Translations under genes and position numbers: made by a program
Assembly: GCA_028287465.1 (NCBI GenBank)
Contig: JAQBPO010000082.1
Location: forward strand, 1 to 64,000
DNA length: 64,000 nucleotides
Reading direction: 5' to 3'
Origin: Fibrobacterota bacterium
Lineage (GTDB): Bacteria > Fibrobacterota > Fibrobacteria > UBA11236
Part shown: positions 1 to 9,451 of the stretch, piece by piece
How positions within the stretch are numbered: position 1 is the stretch's first letter
How the letters are laid out: each line of letters starts with the position of its first letter
The notes under the pieces: model-generated
Told to the model about the DNA's origin: nothing
Databases searched by the model: none
Seen by the model: the letters and a program-made list of their open reading frames with translations, nothing else

Positions 1-840
1 GGGGAACGGTGCCTGTACCTGGCCTTCGAGGAATCCCCTTCGCAGATCAAGCGCAACATGGAATCCCTGGGCCTGGACATGGAACAATGGTGCTCCAAGG
101 GCCTGCTGACCTACCATGCCTCCCGGCCCAGCGTCCACGGGCTGGAAATGCATCTCGTGAAGATCCATAAGATGGTCAAGGCCATCAAGCCCCATGTCAT
201 CGTCATCGACCCCATCACCAACCTGACGAGCCTGGCTTCCATCAACGAAGTCAATGCCATGCTGGTCCGCCTCATCGATTTCCTGAAATCCGAAGGGGTC
301 ACGGCCATGTTCACGTCCCTGACGAACGGGGCGCACGCCAATATCGAGGCGACCGATGTGGGCGTCTCCTCCCTGATCGACACCTGGCTTCTGGTGCGGG
401 ACATCGAAACCAACGGGGAGCGCAATCGCGGCATGTACGTCATCAAGTCCCGCGGCATGGCCCACTCGAACCAGGTGCGGGAATTCATCCTGACGAGCCA
501 CGGACTGGAGCTCAGGGACGTCTATTCGGGACCGGGGGGAGGCATGGTGACGGGATCGGCGCGCTTGAGCCTCGAGGCCGAGGAACGGGCGGCCGCCCTC
601 AGGGCGGAGGCGGAAATCGAGAACGCGCAAACCCGGATCGAAAACAAGCGCAAGGCCATGGAGGCCCAATGGGCCTTGATGCAGGCCGACCTGGCAGCGG
701 AGCAGGAGGAGACCGCGCGCTTCATCGCCCAGAAAAAAGCCGAACGGGGGAATCTAAAGGCGGACCGCCAGGTCATGGCCAGGCAGCGGATGTCGGATGA
801 GTTCCTGGCCGTTCCCGCCAATGGCCGGAAAGAGGCATGA
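1..840 (+). CDS. kaiC: KaiC-like clock ATPase, C-terminal part (5' truncated by window edge)
   Basis: The reading frame is open from base 1, so this is the last 279 residues of a KaiC protein. It starts inside the CII domain just before the catalytic glutamate pair (AFEESPSQ). The phosphosite region reads [10 protein letters not shown]. Aligned to Synechococcus KaiC, T426 is kept and S431/T432 become Ser-Ser, the pattern usually seen in KaiC2-type proteins. The KSRG and MAHSNQ motifs of the CII tail follow. The last ~100 residues are a charged, heptad-like helix rich in Glu, Ala, Arg and Lys, longer than the cyanobacterial tail and similar to the C-terminal coiled coil described for Rhodobacter KaiC. 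The stop codon overlaps the next kaiB start (ATGA). It is very similar to the complete KaiC at 3497-5290. The missing part should hold the CI domain and the CII Walker A. Confidence 0.93.
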   Translation, partial: GERCLYLAFEESPSQIKRNMESLGLDMEQWCSKGLLTYHASRPSVHGLEMHLVKIHKMVKAIKPHVIVIDPITNLTSLASINEVNAMLVRLIDFLKSEGVTAMFTSLTNGAHANIEATDVGVSSLIDTWLLVRDIETNGERNRGMYVIKSRGMAHSNQVREFILTSHGLELRDVYSGPGGGMVTGSARLSLEAEERAAALRAEAEIENAQTRIENKRKAMEAQWALMQADLAAEQEETARFIAQKKAERGNLKADRQVMARQRMSDEFLAVPANGRKEA

Positions 841-1160
841 TGGAAGACGCGACCATGGAACCCGCCCGGGAGACTTCCGCCGGCGGCGAGACCTTCCTCC
901 TGAAGCTTTATGTCGCCGGCCAGACGCCCAAATCCATGGCGGCCATCGAAAACCTGGACAGGATTTGCACGGAACATCTGCAGGGACGCTATAGGGTGGA
1001 GGTCATCGACCTGGCCCGCAACCCGAAATTGGCCCGCACCGACAAGATCCTGGCCATCCCGACCCTGGTACGCAACCTGCCCACGCCCATCAGCCGCATC
1101 ATCGGGGACCTGTCCGATGTGGAGCAGGTGCTGGTCGGCCTCAACTTCAGGAAGCTTTGA
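837..1160 (+). CDS. kaiB: KaiB clock protein (copy 1)
   Basis: This 107-residue protein has the KaiB thioredoxin-like core: [11 protein letters not shown] at the start of the fold, [10 protein letters not shown], the [15 protein letters not shown] segment and SRIIGDLSD near the end. KaiB is known to switch fold and bind the KaiC CI ring. The ~18-residue N-terminal extension before the core is poorly conserved against copy 2 and probably disordered. The start ATG overlaps the kaiC stop, with GAGG just upstream, so translation is probably coupled. An in-frame ATG at 840 is an alternative start. The kinase gene follows immediately. KaiA is not encoded in the visible sequence. Confidence 0.95.
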   Translation: MMEDATMEPARETSAGGETFLLKLYVAGQTPKSMAAIENLDRICTEHLQGRYRVEVIDLARNPKLARTDKILAIPTLVRNLPTPISRIIGDLSDVEQVLVGLNFRKL

Positions 1161-1162
1161 CC

Positions 1163-3307
1163 ATGCCGACCACGCTGGATACCCGGGACCTGATCCGTGA
1201 GAATGAGTCCCTGAAGCTCCGCCTGGCGGAGGCGGAAGCGACCTTGGATGCCATCAGCCACGGGTCCGTGGACGCCTTGGTGGTGACCGCGGGGAAGGAT
1301 AGGGAAGAGGTCCGCGTCATCCTGGATATGGGCTACCTGGGGGATTCCCTTTTCAACCAGGTCGCCCAGCCCATATTCATCCTCGATCATGCCTACCGCA
1401 TCGTGCGCTCGAACGGACCGGCGCAATTGATGTGCGGACGCAACCCGACCTCTCTGCCGTTCTCCGAGGCCGTGACCCTGCTTCCCACCCTCGAATCGGA
1501 TTTCCCGGTCCCGGATGAATTGGCCGCGGACTGGATCGGCGAAGGGAAGCATCTCTCCGCCCTCGAGGTCTGCCATCAGCACCCGCTTCGGGGCATGCGC
1601 TACTACCTGTTGGATGCGAACCCGGTGGCCCTGAGCTGGGAAGGGGTCCAGGGCGGGATGGTCACCTTGGTGGACATCACCGAACGCAAGCTGGCCGAAA
1701 TCCAGTCCTCCGTCATGAGCGGTCAGCTGCGCCAGCAATTCACCTTCATGAAATCCATCAGCGACAATATCGCCGAAGGACTGATCCTGGTGGACGAGGA
1801 CCAAAAGGTCATTTTCCAGAATCCCGCGGCCTCGCAAATGATGCAGATTCCGGAGTCCGAAGCGGCCGGCGAGGACGTTACCGAGGTGTTCCGGATCGAA
1901 TCCGAAGCCGGAGGCCGGCTCTCGCTGGATTGGACCGACCCGGGAGTGGTGGAAGGGGCGGCCCGCAGGGCCTGGGTCAGAGGCCGCAATGGGAGCCGCA
2001 CGCCGGTGCAGTACTCCATCTACCCCATCAAGGACGGCGAAAAGCTCCGCGGCAATATCCTGGTGGTCGGCAATATCTCCGAGCGTCTCACCTCGGAACG
2101 GCAATTGCACTTGAGCATGGAGAAGCAGCAGCAATCCCAGAAGATGGAGGCCATCGGAAGGCTGGCCGGCGGCATCGCCCATGATTTCAACAACCTGCTG
2201 CTTGTCATCCTTGGATTCACGGATATGATCCTGCAGCAACCCGGCCTCGATCCGGCCGTCGAGGACAGCCTCCGGGAAGTCCGGAAGGCGGGCGAAAAGG
2301 CCGCTTCCCTGACCGGTCAGCTGCTGGCATACAGCCGAAAGCAGGTGCTCGCCCCCAAGCTTCGCCCCATCAATGAAGCCGTGTTGGACATCCGGAAGAT
2401 GATCGGCCGATTCGTTGGGGACAATATCCACGTTGATCTGGACCTGACCCCTGAAATCCTGGAAGTGGAAATCGATCTGGCCAAGCTCCAGCAGGTCCTG
2501 GTGAACATGATCCTGAACGCCAAGGATGCGATGCCGGACGGCGGGACCCTTTCCATCCGTACCGGGAGGATGGAAACGAGCGGACGCGATAGGAGCGGCA
2601 TGGCGGGGGAGATCGCTCACGAAAGCGGGGACGGCGTCCCGCCGGGAAGTTACGCCTACATTGAAATCCAGGATACCGGATCCGGCATGAGCGAGGCCGT
2701 CATGGAGCGTCTCTTCGAGCCTTTCTTCACCACCAAGGAATTCGGAAAGGGCTCGGGTCTTGGCCTGTCCACGGCCTACGGCATCGTCCTCCAGCTAGGG
2801 GGACATTTGCAGGTCTTCAGCGAGGTGGGTAAGGGTTCCCGCTTCAGGGTCATCCTCCCCCTGGCCAAGAACCAATCCTTCCCGAGCGTTCCGGCCAAGT
2901 CCGCCAACTTGCCCTCGCAAATGGGGGCCGGAAAGGTCGTGCTTCTGGTCGAAGACGAGGACATGGTGAGGCGCCTTCTCGCCCGGTTGCTCAAGGAGAA
3001 CGGGTTCACCGTTCTTGAAGCCCGTAATGGGGAAGATGCCTTGGCGAAATTGCCCGCGCCGGAGACTCCCATCGATTTGGTGGTGACGGACCTGCTTATG
3101 GCGGGAATGGGCGGCATCGAACTGGCGAAACGCCTGGCCGAGGTCCGGCCGGGATTGGAAATCCTATTCATTTCCGGTTATCGCGAGGATCAATACAACA
3201 TGCCCTTGATCGCCGGGCAGCCGCCCTACTTCGTGGCCAAGCCCTTTGGGCCGTCCGAATTCCTCGCCAAAATACGCTCGATACTGGAAAAAAAGTGGGG
3301 CAATTAG
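1163..3307 (+). CDS. PAS/HisKA/REC hybrid histidine kinase linked to kaiCB (copy 1)
   Basis: This is a soluble hybrid sensor kinase of about 714 residues. A short N-terminal helix (LRLAEAEATLDAISHGSVDA) precedes two PAS-like regions, roughly residues 50-180 and 195-310; each ends near a sequence of the PAC type ([18 protein letters not shown]). The HisKA phosphoacceptor is His340 in GGIAHDFNN. The HATPase has NMILNAKDAM (N box), DTGSGM and GKGSGLGLS (G boxes). The C-terminal REC has acidic EDED, phosphoacceptor Asp in VVTDLLM, Ser in FISGY and Lys in VAKPF, so it looks functional. There are no transmembrane segments. A TTG at 1157 overlaps the kaiB stop and could be the start; I prefer ATG 1163. 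The gene is the third member of the kaiC-kaiB-kinase cassette and is closely related to the kinase at 5625-7784. Confidence 0.93.
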   Translation: MPTTLDTRDLIRENESLKLRLAEAEATLDAISHGSVDALVVTAGKDREEVRVILDMGYLGDSLFNQVAQPIFILDHAYRIVRSNGPAQLMCGRNPTSLPFSEAVTLLPTLESDFPVPDELAADWIGEGKHLSALEVCHQHPLRGMRYYLLDANPVALSWEGVQGGMVTLVDITERKLAEIQSSVMSGQLRQQFTFMKSISDNIAEGLILVDEDQKVIFQNPAASQMMQIPESEAAGEDVTEVFRIESEAGGRLSLDWTDPGVVEGAARRAWVRGRNGSRTPVQYSIYPIKDGEKLRGNILVVGNISERLTSERQLHLSMEKQQQSQKMEAIGRLAGGIAHDFNNLLLVILGFTDMILQQPGLDPAVEDSLREVRKAGEKAASLTGQLLAYSRKQVLAPKLRPINEAVLDIRKMIGRFVGDNIHVDLDLTPEILEVEIDLAKLQQVLVNMILNAKDAMPDGGTLSIRTGRMETSGRDRSGMAGEIAHESGDGVPPGSYAYIEIQDTGSGMSEAVMERLFEPFFTTKEFGKGSGLGLSTAYGIVLQLGGHLQVFSEVGKGSRFRVILPLAKNQSFPSVPAKSANLPSQMGAGKVVLLVEDEDMVRRLLARLLKENGFTVLEARNGEDALAKLPAPETPIDLVVTDLLMAGMGGIELAKRLAEVRPGLEILFISGYREDQYNMPLIAGQPPYFVAKPFGPSEFLAKIRSILEKKWGN

Positions 3308-3315
3308 GCTCTAAA

Positions 3316-3381
3316 GCCCATTTCCGCTATTGGGTTGGAGCCGGCGGCACCCTATCCAAAAGAAATGGGCCTATGGCTCCA
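3316..3381 (+). promoter_or_regulatory. Interlocking inverted repeats (possible pseudoknot) between the two kai cassettes
   Basis: Two complementary pairs are interleaved. GCCCATTTC (3316-3324) pairs with GAAATGGGC (3362-3370). TGGAGCC (3336-3342) pairs with GGCTCCA (3375-3381). The order A-B-A'-B' is that of an H-type pseudoknot. A TATATT box lies just downstream at 3384-3389, so the element could be the end of the first transcript or part of the promoter or leader of the second. Function is unknown and chance pairing cannot be excluded. Confidence 0.4.
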
Positions 3382-3417
3382 TTATATTGTTAATTGGTAG
3401 TACTTGGATTCCCAGGT

Positions 3418-3434
3418 CGAAGCCTTAGGCTTCG
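3418..3434 (+). promoter_or_regulatory. Perfect hairpin in the leader of the second kaiC
   Basis: CGAAGCC and GGCTTCG form a 7-bp perfect stem with loop TTA, 63 bases before the kaiC ATG. No U-tract follows, so it does not look like an intrinsic terminator. It may be a leader RNA structure or a protein-binding inverted repeat. Confidence 0.4.
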
Positions 3435-3496
3435 CGGGATGTAATCCTCCGATCCTCCTAAGGGACGGCCACCGGGACCCCGCCCTAGGAGACGAG

Positions 3497-5290
3497 ATGC
3501 CCCATCCTACCTTCAATATGACCCCGCCCGACGTGCAACTCGAGAAAGCCCTCACGGGCATCGAAGGCCTCGACGAAATCACCTCCGGCGGCCTGCCCAA
3601 GGGCCGGCCCACCTTGATCTGCGGCAGCGCCGGTTGCGGCAAGACCATGTTCGCCATCGAGTTCCTGGTGCGCGGGATCCTGGAACACGGGGAACCCGGC
3701 GTCTTCATCGCTTTCGAGGAAAGTCCCGAGGATCTTGCAAAGAACGTGGCCTCCTTGGGATTCAACCTCAAGGAACTGGAAGAGCAAGGCAAGCTGATCG
3801 TCGAGTACATCCATATCGATAAGAGCGATATCGCCGTGGCCGGGGATTTCGATCTGGAAGGACTGTTCCTCGTCCTGCAATCCTGCGTTGAGAGCATCGG
3901 AGCCAAGCGCGTTTCCATCGACACCCTGGAGGCGCTGTTCAGCGGCTTCGACAACCATGCCCTTTTGCGCCAGGAAATCCGGCGCCTGTTCCGCTGGCTC
4001 AAGGATCGCGACCTGACCACGGTCATCACCGCGGAACGCGGGGACGGGGCCTTGACCCGCCAGGGCCTGGAGGAATACGTTTCCGACTGCGTGATCGTGC
4101 TCGATCACCGCATCATCGACCAGGTGTCCACCCGGCGCCTGCGCGTGGTGAAATACCGCGGCTCCGTGCATGGCACCAATGAATACCCGTTCCTCATCGA
4201 CGATGGCGGGATTTCCGTGCTCCCGATATCCTCCCTGGGCCTGGACCATCCCGCCTCCAAGGAGCGCATCTCCACCGGCGTGCCGCGCCTGGACATCATG
4301 ATGGAGGGCAAGGGCTATTACCGGGGGAGCAGCGTCCTGGTTTCGGGAACGGCGGGCAGCGGCAAAACCAGCCTCGCCAACTTCTTCGCGGATGCCACCT
4401 GCCGGCGCGGCGAGAAATGCCTGTACATGGCCTTCGAGGAATCCCCTTCGCAGATCAAGCGTAACATGGAATCCCTGGGCCTGAACCAGGAGCAATGGAC
4501 GTCCAAGGGCCTGCTCACCTATTATGCTTCCCGCCCCAGCCTCCATGGCCTGGAGATGCATCTGGTGAAGATCCACAAGATGGTGAAGGAAATCCGCCCC
4601 CAGGTCATCGTGATCGATCCCATCACCAACCTGACCAGCCTGGCCACCATGAGCGAAGTCAACGCCATGCTGGTACGGCTCATTGATTTCCTGAAGGCCG
4701 AAGGCATCACCGCCCTCTTCACCTCCCTGACCTCCGGGACCCAATCCATCCTGGAAGCGACCGATGTGGGCGTCTCCTCCCTGATCGACACTTGGTTGCT
4801 GGTTCGGGACATCGAGAGCAGCGGCGAACGGAACCGCGGCATGTACGTCATCAAGTCCCGCGGCATGGCGCACTCCAACCAGATCCGCGAGTTCCGCCTG
4901 TCGAGCGAAGGCATCGACCTGAGGGACGTTTATGTAGGCCCTTCCGGCATGTTGACGGGTTCCGCCCGCCTGACCATGGAGGCCGAGGAACGGGCCGCGG
5001 CCGTGACCGCCGAGCAGGAAATCGAGAATACGAAAATCCGGCTGGAGCGCAAGCGCCAGGCCTTGGAGGCCCAATGGGCCGTCATGCAGGCGGAGTTCGC
5101 AAACGAGGAAGAGGAGGCGGCACGCTTCATCTCCCAGAAAAAATCCGTGCAAGGGCACCTGATGGAGGACCGCAACGAAATGGCCAGGCAACGCAAGTCC
5201 GATGATGCGGAGCCGCTTAACGTCAAGCCGCTCAATCTGCATCCGCCCACCCTTAAACCTTCCGCCGTCAACGGCCGGAAAGGGGAATGA
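3497..5290 (+). CDS. kaiC: KaiC-like clock ATPase/autokinase (complete, copy 2)
   Basis: This 597-residue double RecA-fold ATPase has CI Walker A GSAGCGKT (43-50) with the Glu74/Glu75 pair, and CII Walker A GTAGSGKT (284-291) with Glu314/Glu315. The phosphosite loop has Thr422, Ser427 and Ser428, matching Synechococcus T426, S431 and T432, with Ser in place of the last Thr. After the KaiC core (to about residue 495) comes a charged helix of about 75 residues (EEERAAA-like heptads) and a Pro-rich tail. C-terminal coiled coils of this kind join two KaiC hexamers in the KaiA-independent Rhodobacter system. The start was chosen at ATG 3497 because AGGAG lies 5 bases upstream; an earlier in-frame TTG at 3404 lacks support. 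The stop overlaps kaiB (ATGA). The absence of kaiA and the Ser-Ser site favour a KaiC2-like, hourglass or regulatory role over a self-sustained clock; this is inference. Confidence 0.96.
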   Translation: MPHPTFNMTPPDVQLEKALTGIEGLDEITSGGLPKGRPTLICGSAGCGKTMFAIEFLVRGILEHGEPGVFIAFEESPEDLAKNVASLGFNLKELEEQGKLIVEYIHIDKSDIAVAGDFDLEGLFLVLQSCVESIGAKRVSIDTLEALFSGFDNHALLRQEIRRLFRWLKDRDLTTVITAERGDGALTRQGLEEYVSDCVIVLDHRIIDQVSTRRLRVVKYRGSVHGTNEYPFLIDDGGISVLPISSLGLDHPASKERISTGVPRLDIMMEGKGYYRGSSVLVSGTAGSGKTSLANFFADATCRRGEKCLYMAFEESPSQIKRNMESLGLNQEQWTSKGLLTYYASRPSLHGLEMHLVKIHKMVKEIRPQVIVIDPITNLTSLATMSEVNAMLVRLIDFLKAEGITALFTSLTSGTQSILEATDVGVSSLIDTWLLVRDIESSGERNRGMYVIKSRGMAHSNQIREFRLSSEGIDLRDVYVGPSGMLTGSARLTMEAEERAAAVTAEQEIENTKIRLERKRQALEAQWAVMQAEFANEEEEAARFISQKKSVQGHLMEDRNEMARQRKSDDAEPLNVKPLNLHPPTLKPSAVNGRKGE

Positions 5291-5628
5291 TGGAAAACGC
5301 GAACGTTGAACCCGGATCCGGTGCCGTCCCACTTCCAGAGGAACCCGAGCTGCATGATACCTTCCTGTTGAAGCTCTACGTCGCCGGCCAGACGCCCAAG
5401 TCCATGGCCGCCATAGAGAATCTCAACAAGATCTGCAAGGAACACTTGCTCGGGTTCTATAAGCTCGAAGTGATCGATCTGGCGCGCAATCCGGCGCTGG
5501 CCCGCACGGACAAGATCCTGGCCATCCCGACCCTGGTGCGCAACCTGCCCACCCCCATAAGCCGCATCATCGGGGATTTGTCCGATGAAGAGCAGGTGTT
5601 GATCGGCCTCAACATAAAGAAGATATGA
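5287..5628 (+). CDS. kaiB: KaiB clock protein (copy 2)
   Basis: This 113-residue KaiB has a core nearly identical to copy 1 ([49 protein letters not shown]). The N-terminal extension of about 24 acidic residues differs from copy 1, showing divergence outside the fold. The start ATG overlaps the kaiC stop and GGAAAGGGGA lies just upstream. The stop overlaps the kinase start. It is expected to bind phosphorylated KaiC and so control signalling. Two paralogous KaiB proteins in one cell could exchange between the two KaiC rings or be specific to each. Confidence 0.95.
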   Translation: MMENANVEPGSGAVPLPEEPELHDTFLLKLYVAGQTPKSMAAIENLNKICKEHLLGFYKLEVIDLARNPALARTDKILAIPTLVRNLPTPISRIIGDLSDEEQVLIGLNIKKI

Positions 5629-7784
5629 CGAGCGACGGCGGTACCCGCATGGCCTCGCCAAGCCAGGAAATCGAAGAACTCAGGCAAAAGCTCAAGGACG
5701 CCGAAGATACCTTGAAGGCCATCCGTTCCGGGTCGGTCGATGCCTTGGTGGTCAAGGGCCACAAAGGCGAAGAGGAGATCCGCACCATCCTGGACATCGG
5801 GTCCCTGGGCGACTCCCTTTTCAACCAGTTCGCGCAGCCGATTTTCATCCTGGACAAGTCCTACCGCATCCTGAGGTCGAACAAGAAGGCCCAGGACCTA
5901 TGCGGCCTCAATCCCGTCAATGTCCTGTTCTCGGAGCTGTTCAGCCTCCTGCCCACCATCGAAACCGGCCTTCCCGTGGAAGGTGGGCTTTCAAGCGACT
6001 GGATCGGGGACCGGAGGCATATCTCCGCCCTTGACGTGGTCCACTACAATCCGGACCTCGGGACGCGGTTCTACCTGGTGGACGCCAGCCCGGTCGTGCT
6101 TTCCTGGGAAGGCGTGCAGGGCGGGATCGTGTCCATGATGGACATCACCGAACGCAAACTCGCCGAGATCCGCCTGTCCGTCAAGGCCGGCCAGTTGCGT
6201 CAGCAGTTCACCTTCATGAAGTCCATCAGCGACAATATCGCCGAAGGCCTGCTCCTCCTCGACGAGGATCATAAGGTCATCTTCCAGAATCCGTCCGCCT
6301 TGAGGCTGCTTGGGCTCGCCGATATCGATTTGCCGGGACGGGACCTCTCGGAAGTCTTCCATATCGAATCGGAAGACGGCGCCCGCCTGGAATTTCCCTG
6401 GCTGGCCCTGGTGACCGGGGACGCGCCGGATGCGACCACCCAGCGGGGTTGGGTCAAGGGAGCCGGCGGGGTGCGCACACCGGTGCAATATTCCCTTTAT
6501 TCGGTGAAGGACGGGGAGGACATCCGCGGAAGCATCCTGGTCATCAGCGATATCTCGGAACGGATCTCCTCGGACAAGCAACTGCGCCTGAGCGTGGAAA
6601 AGCAGCAACAGTCCCAGAAGATGGAGGCCATCGGAAGGCTGGCCGGCGGCATCGCCCACGATTTCAACAACCTGCTTTTGGTCATCATGGGATTCACGGA
6701 TCTGACCCTGCAGGGCATCGAAGACGATGCCGCTTACGAGAACCTCATGGAGGTCCGGAAGGCGGGGGAGAAGGCCGCGGCCCTGACCGCCCAGTTGCTC
6801 GCCTATAGCCGCAAACAGATGCTGGCGCCCAAGGTCCGCCTGGTGAACGACTCCGTAGTGGACCTGCAGAAGATGCTAAGCCGCCTTATCGGCGAGAACA
6901 TCCGCCTGGATTTGGATCTGACCCCGGAACCGTTGTCGGTCGAAGTCGACGAAGCCAAGCTGCAACAAGTCTTGGTGAACATGATCCTGAACTCCAAGGA
7001 TGCCATGTCCGAGGGAGGGGACTTGTCCATCCGCACGGGCAGCCTGGACGTCAAGGCCCAGGACACCACCGGCATGGTGGGCGAATTGATCAAGGAGAAC
7101 GAGGAGGGCGTCCCCCCGGGGAAATACGCCTTCATCGAAATCAAGGATACCGGACACGGGATGAGCGAGGATGTGCTCTCCCAGTTGTTCGAACCCTTTT
7201 TCACGACCAAGGAATTCGGCAAAGGTTCCGGTCTCGGCCTCTCCACGGCCTATGGGATCATCCGCCAACTGGGCGGGTATATCCAGGTCTTCAGCCTGCC
7301 CGGGGCTGGAAGCACCTTCAAGGTGATCCTGCCCCTTTCCGGGAATGCTCCGGAACCGTCCGAAGCGCGCGTGGTAACCCCCATTTCCGGAGTGGCAGGG
7401 GCCGACAAGGTCGTCCTGCTCGTGGAAGACGAGGACGTGGTCCGCAAGCTGCTGACCCGGGTGCTCCAGGACAATGGCTACCGCGTCATCGAGGCCCGTA
7501 ACGGCAAGGAAGCGCTTACCGTCCTTCCTCCCGGCAGCTCCGCCGTCGACCTCGTGATCACGGATTTGATGATGCCGGTAATGGGCGGGATCGAACTGGC
7601 GGAACGCCTGGGCCGGGAGCGTCCGGAACTGACCATCATGTTCATGTCCGGGTACTCGGAGGACAAGTACAATCTGCCTCCGATCCGCGGCGAGGCCCCG
7701 AATTTCGCGGCCAAGCCCTTCGCCCCCGCGGATTTCCTCGCCAAAATCCAATCCATCCTGGAGTCGAAGACCCCGGCCGCCTGA
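5625..7784 (+). CDS. PAS/HisKA/REC hybrid histidine kinase linked to kaiCB (copy 2)
   Basis: This cytosolic hybrid kinase has 719 residues and the same architecture as the gene at 1163: N-terminal helix, two PAS-like domains (about 60-185 and 200-315), HisKA with His345 in GGIAHDFNN, HATPase ([25 protein letters not shown]), then REC with VEDED, VITDLMM (phosphoacceptor Asp), FMSGY and AAKPF. All key residues are present in both the kinase and the receiver. The start overlaps the kaiB stop (ATGA), so expression is probably coupled. The two kinases differ most in their PAS regions, which suggests different inputs or KaiC partners. No DNA-binding output domain is present, so output must pass through the REC to another protein. 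Candidates in the window are the lone receivers at 31525-32424, but nothing shows this link. Confidence 0.94.
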   Translation: MTSDGGTRMASPSQEIEELRQKLKDAEDTLKAIRSGSVDALVVKGHKGEEEIRTILDIGSLGDSLFNQFAQPIFILDKSYRILRSNKKAQDLCGLNPVNVLFSELFSLLPTIETGLPVEGGLSSDWIGDRRHISALDVVHYNPDLGTRFYLVDASPVVLSWEGVQGGIVSMMDITERKLAEIRLSVKAGQLRQQFTFMKSISDNIAEGLLLLDEDHKVIFQNPSALRLLGLADIDLPGRDLSEVFHIESEDGARLEFPWLALVTGDAPDATTQRGWVKGAGGVRTPVQYSLYSVKDGEDIRGSILVISDISERISSDKQLRLSVEKQQQSQKMEAIGRLAGGIAHDFNNLLLVIMGFTDLTLQGIEDDAAYENLMEVRKAGEKAAALTAQLLAYSRKQMLAPKVRLVNDSVVDLQKMLSRLIGENIRLDLDLTPEPLSVEVDEAKLQQVLVNMILNSKDAMSEGGDLSIRTGSLDVKAQDTTGMVGELIKENEEGVPPGKYAFIEIKDTGHGMSEDVLSQLFEPFFTTKEFGKGSGLGLSTAYGIIRQLGGYIQVFSLPGAGSTFKVILPLSGNAPEPSEARVVTPISGVAGADKVVLLVEDEDVVRKLLTRVLQDNGYRVIEARNGKEALTVLPPGSSAVDLVITDLMMPVMGGIELAERLGRERPELTIMFMSGYSEDKYNLPPIRGEAPNFAAKPFAPADFLAKIQSILESKTPAA

Positions 7785-7882
7785 GGCCTTGATCGTCCAT
7801 CACCTGCAGGTCAGCGGCCAAGGCCGCGGACCGCTTTCCCTCCCGCTTTTTGCATATTTACCAGGGTACCAAAGGGGATACC

Positions 7883-9397
7883 TTGCCTAAAACACGCCTG
7901 CCCGCCATGGCTTTTTCCATCGCCATCCTGTCCCTCGCGCCCACCTTCGCCCAAGTCTATCCCGCCTCGGAACCGGTCAATCGGGCCGCCGCGGGCGCCT
8001 ACTCCCTGCGCAACATCGCCTTGGGCGAACCCCGGTTCGCGAACCCGGACCTGTACAACCTTTACGATCAGGGCGGTTCGCCCATGGGATTGCTGGAAAC
8101 CCATAAGGAACGATTGGGCCTGACCCTGGGTCTCCTGGGCGGCGACCGCGCCACCGAAGGCGATTCCCTGGCCATGGGCCATCACGACTATTACCTCCCG
8201 CAATTGGCCTTCTTCCAGCCGGGCGTCTTCGGCGCGGTCCTTTACTTCCAGAGGGAATCCGAGACCTACCAGCGCCTGGGCGGGGACAGCCTGGATTTCG
8301 GCGCGTCCCGCTTCGGCCTGGATCTGGCCGCGGGCCCGGCCTCCGGACTGTTCCGGTTCGGCTTCAGCGCCCATGCGCGCATGGGCGAGATGGAATATCC
8401 CGGGGACGACAAACGCGTGGTCATGGAGGTCCCCAGCCTTCGCTTCGACCTGGGCAGCCGTCTCCACCCGGCCGTTGAGGCGGGCGTGTTCGCCGGCTTC
8501 GGCGGGCACTTCGACAGCCTGGAGGCTTCCGTGGCCCGGTTGGAACGGGTCGCCTCCATGACGCTCCCGCGTTACGGGGCCGTGGCCGATTTGGGAGGCA
8601 CGCCGGAACTGCCGATGCTCGGCAACCTGGTATTCGAAATGGGCACGGATCGGTTCTTCGGCGAATACAAACAGGCGAACGGTACCGGCATCCAATATCC
8701 CATCGTATGGACGAAGTATTGGACCTTCCAGACCCAATGGATGTACCCGGTCGACGTAGGCGGCTTCCGGTTGCAACCGGCCCTGCGCTTCGCCCGGCGA
8801 TCCGAATCCGTCCAGGGATATGAAGGCATCAAGGGGAACCAGAACCCGTTCAAGAAGGGCGACAAGATCCCCGGCTTCGACGGCGATCACGGTACCACGG
8901 ATTATGGCCTGGGCGGCTCGTTCGGCTTCCGGGAGATGGCCTCGCTCCTGATCGAATGGGAGACCTCCGGGCACAGCTTCGACGCGGACACCAATGAAGA
9001 GTACCGTTACAACCGGTTTTCCCTGGGCCTGGAACAGCATGTGGATCGGCTTCCCATCATGCATTTCCCGGAAGGGATGCGCCTCGCTTTGCGCGCGGGT
9101 TGGACCTGGCGCGAGGAACGGAAGGAACGTCCCGGTTACGCGGATTTCCAGTTCACGCCCTTCGTGCCTTCGCCCTTGGTTCCCACCTATATGACGGCGC
9201 TTACGGGCAATCCCAACTCCTCGGCGGGCTATGGCGCGTTCCATTTGGGGTTCGGCCTGGTATTGCTCGGAGAACGGGTGACCCTGGACGGCCTGTTCGG
9301 GTTTCCGGGACAAGTGGAACGCTTCGCGGCGAACCGGACCAGCGACGCTTCCGGAACCGAATTCGGCCTCCGGGCCGCCTATCATATCCTGAACTGA
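7883..9397 (+). CDS. Putative outer-membrane beta-barrel protein, unknown function
   Basis: This 504-residue exported protein begins with a signal peptide (MPKTRLPAMAFSIAILSLAPTFAQ). The rest is rich in alternating aromatic/hydrophobic and polar residues with many Gly turns, and repeats such as LGLTLGLLGG and FGLDLAAG. It ends in a pattern typical of outer-membrane barrels (FGLRAAYHILN). I do not recognise a named family. The start is TTG 7883, with AGGGGA a few bases upstream and the signal peptide beginning there; TTG at 7850 would add a non-signal extension. It follows the kai cassette on the same strand after about 100 bases but there is no sign that it belongs to it. A transport, adhesion or scaffold role cannot be told apart from sequence. 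Confidence 0.72.
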   Translation: MPKTRLPAMAFSIAILSLAPTFAQVYPASEPVNRAAAGAYSLRNIALGEPRFANPDLYNLYDQGGSPMGLLETHKERLGLTLGLLGGDRATEGDSLAMGHHDYYLPQLAFFQPGVFGAVLYFQRESETYQRLGGDSLDFGASRFGLDLAAGPASGLFRFGFSAHARMGEMEYPGDDKRVVMEVPSLRFDLGSRLHPAVEAGVFAGFGGHFDSLEASVARLERVASMTLPRYGAVADLGGTPELPMLGNLVFEMGTDRFFGEYKQANGTGIQYPIVWTKYWTFQTQWMYPVDVGGFRLQPALRFARRSESVQGYEGIKGNQNPFKKGDKIPGFDGDHGTTDYGLGGSFGFREMASLLIEWETSGHSFDADTNEEYRYNRFSLGLEQHVDRLPIMHFPEGMRLALRAGWTWREERKERPGYADFQFTPFVPSPLVPTYMTALTGNPNSSAGYGAFHLGFGLVLLGERVTLDGLFGFPGQVERFAANRTSDASGTEFGLRAAYHILN

Positions 9398-9451
9398 AAG
9401 CAGGCCTCCGGGCCGCCTATCGACTCATGACCCGGAATCCGGCCCGCAGGG

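Noticed and set aside
989-2620. Long minus-strand open frame opposite the first hybrid kinase
   Set aside because: It mirrors the kinase codons in a GC-rich genome, has a His/Gln/Asp-rich composition with no domain, and lies opposite a well-supported gene.
3381-3402. AT-rich TATATTGTTAAT stretch as a possible dif site
   Set aside because: Only a few bases resemble the XerC/D binding arms, and a promoter box explains it as well.
3485-5332. 615-codon minus-strand frame opposite kaiC
   Set aside because: It is a composition shadow of the conserved kaiC gene, with no family motifs.
7811-7860. GC hairpin and T-run after the second kai kinase as a terminator
   Set aside because: GCGGC/GCCGC forms only a short stem and the T-run is about 20 bases away, so the call is too weak.
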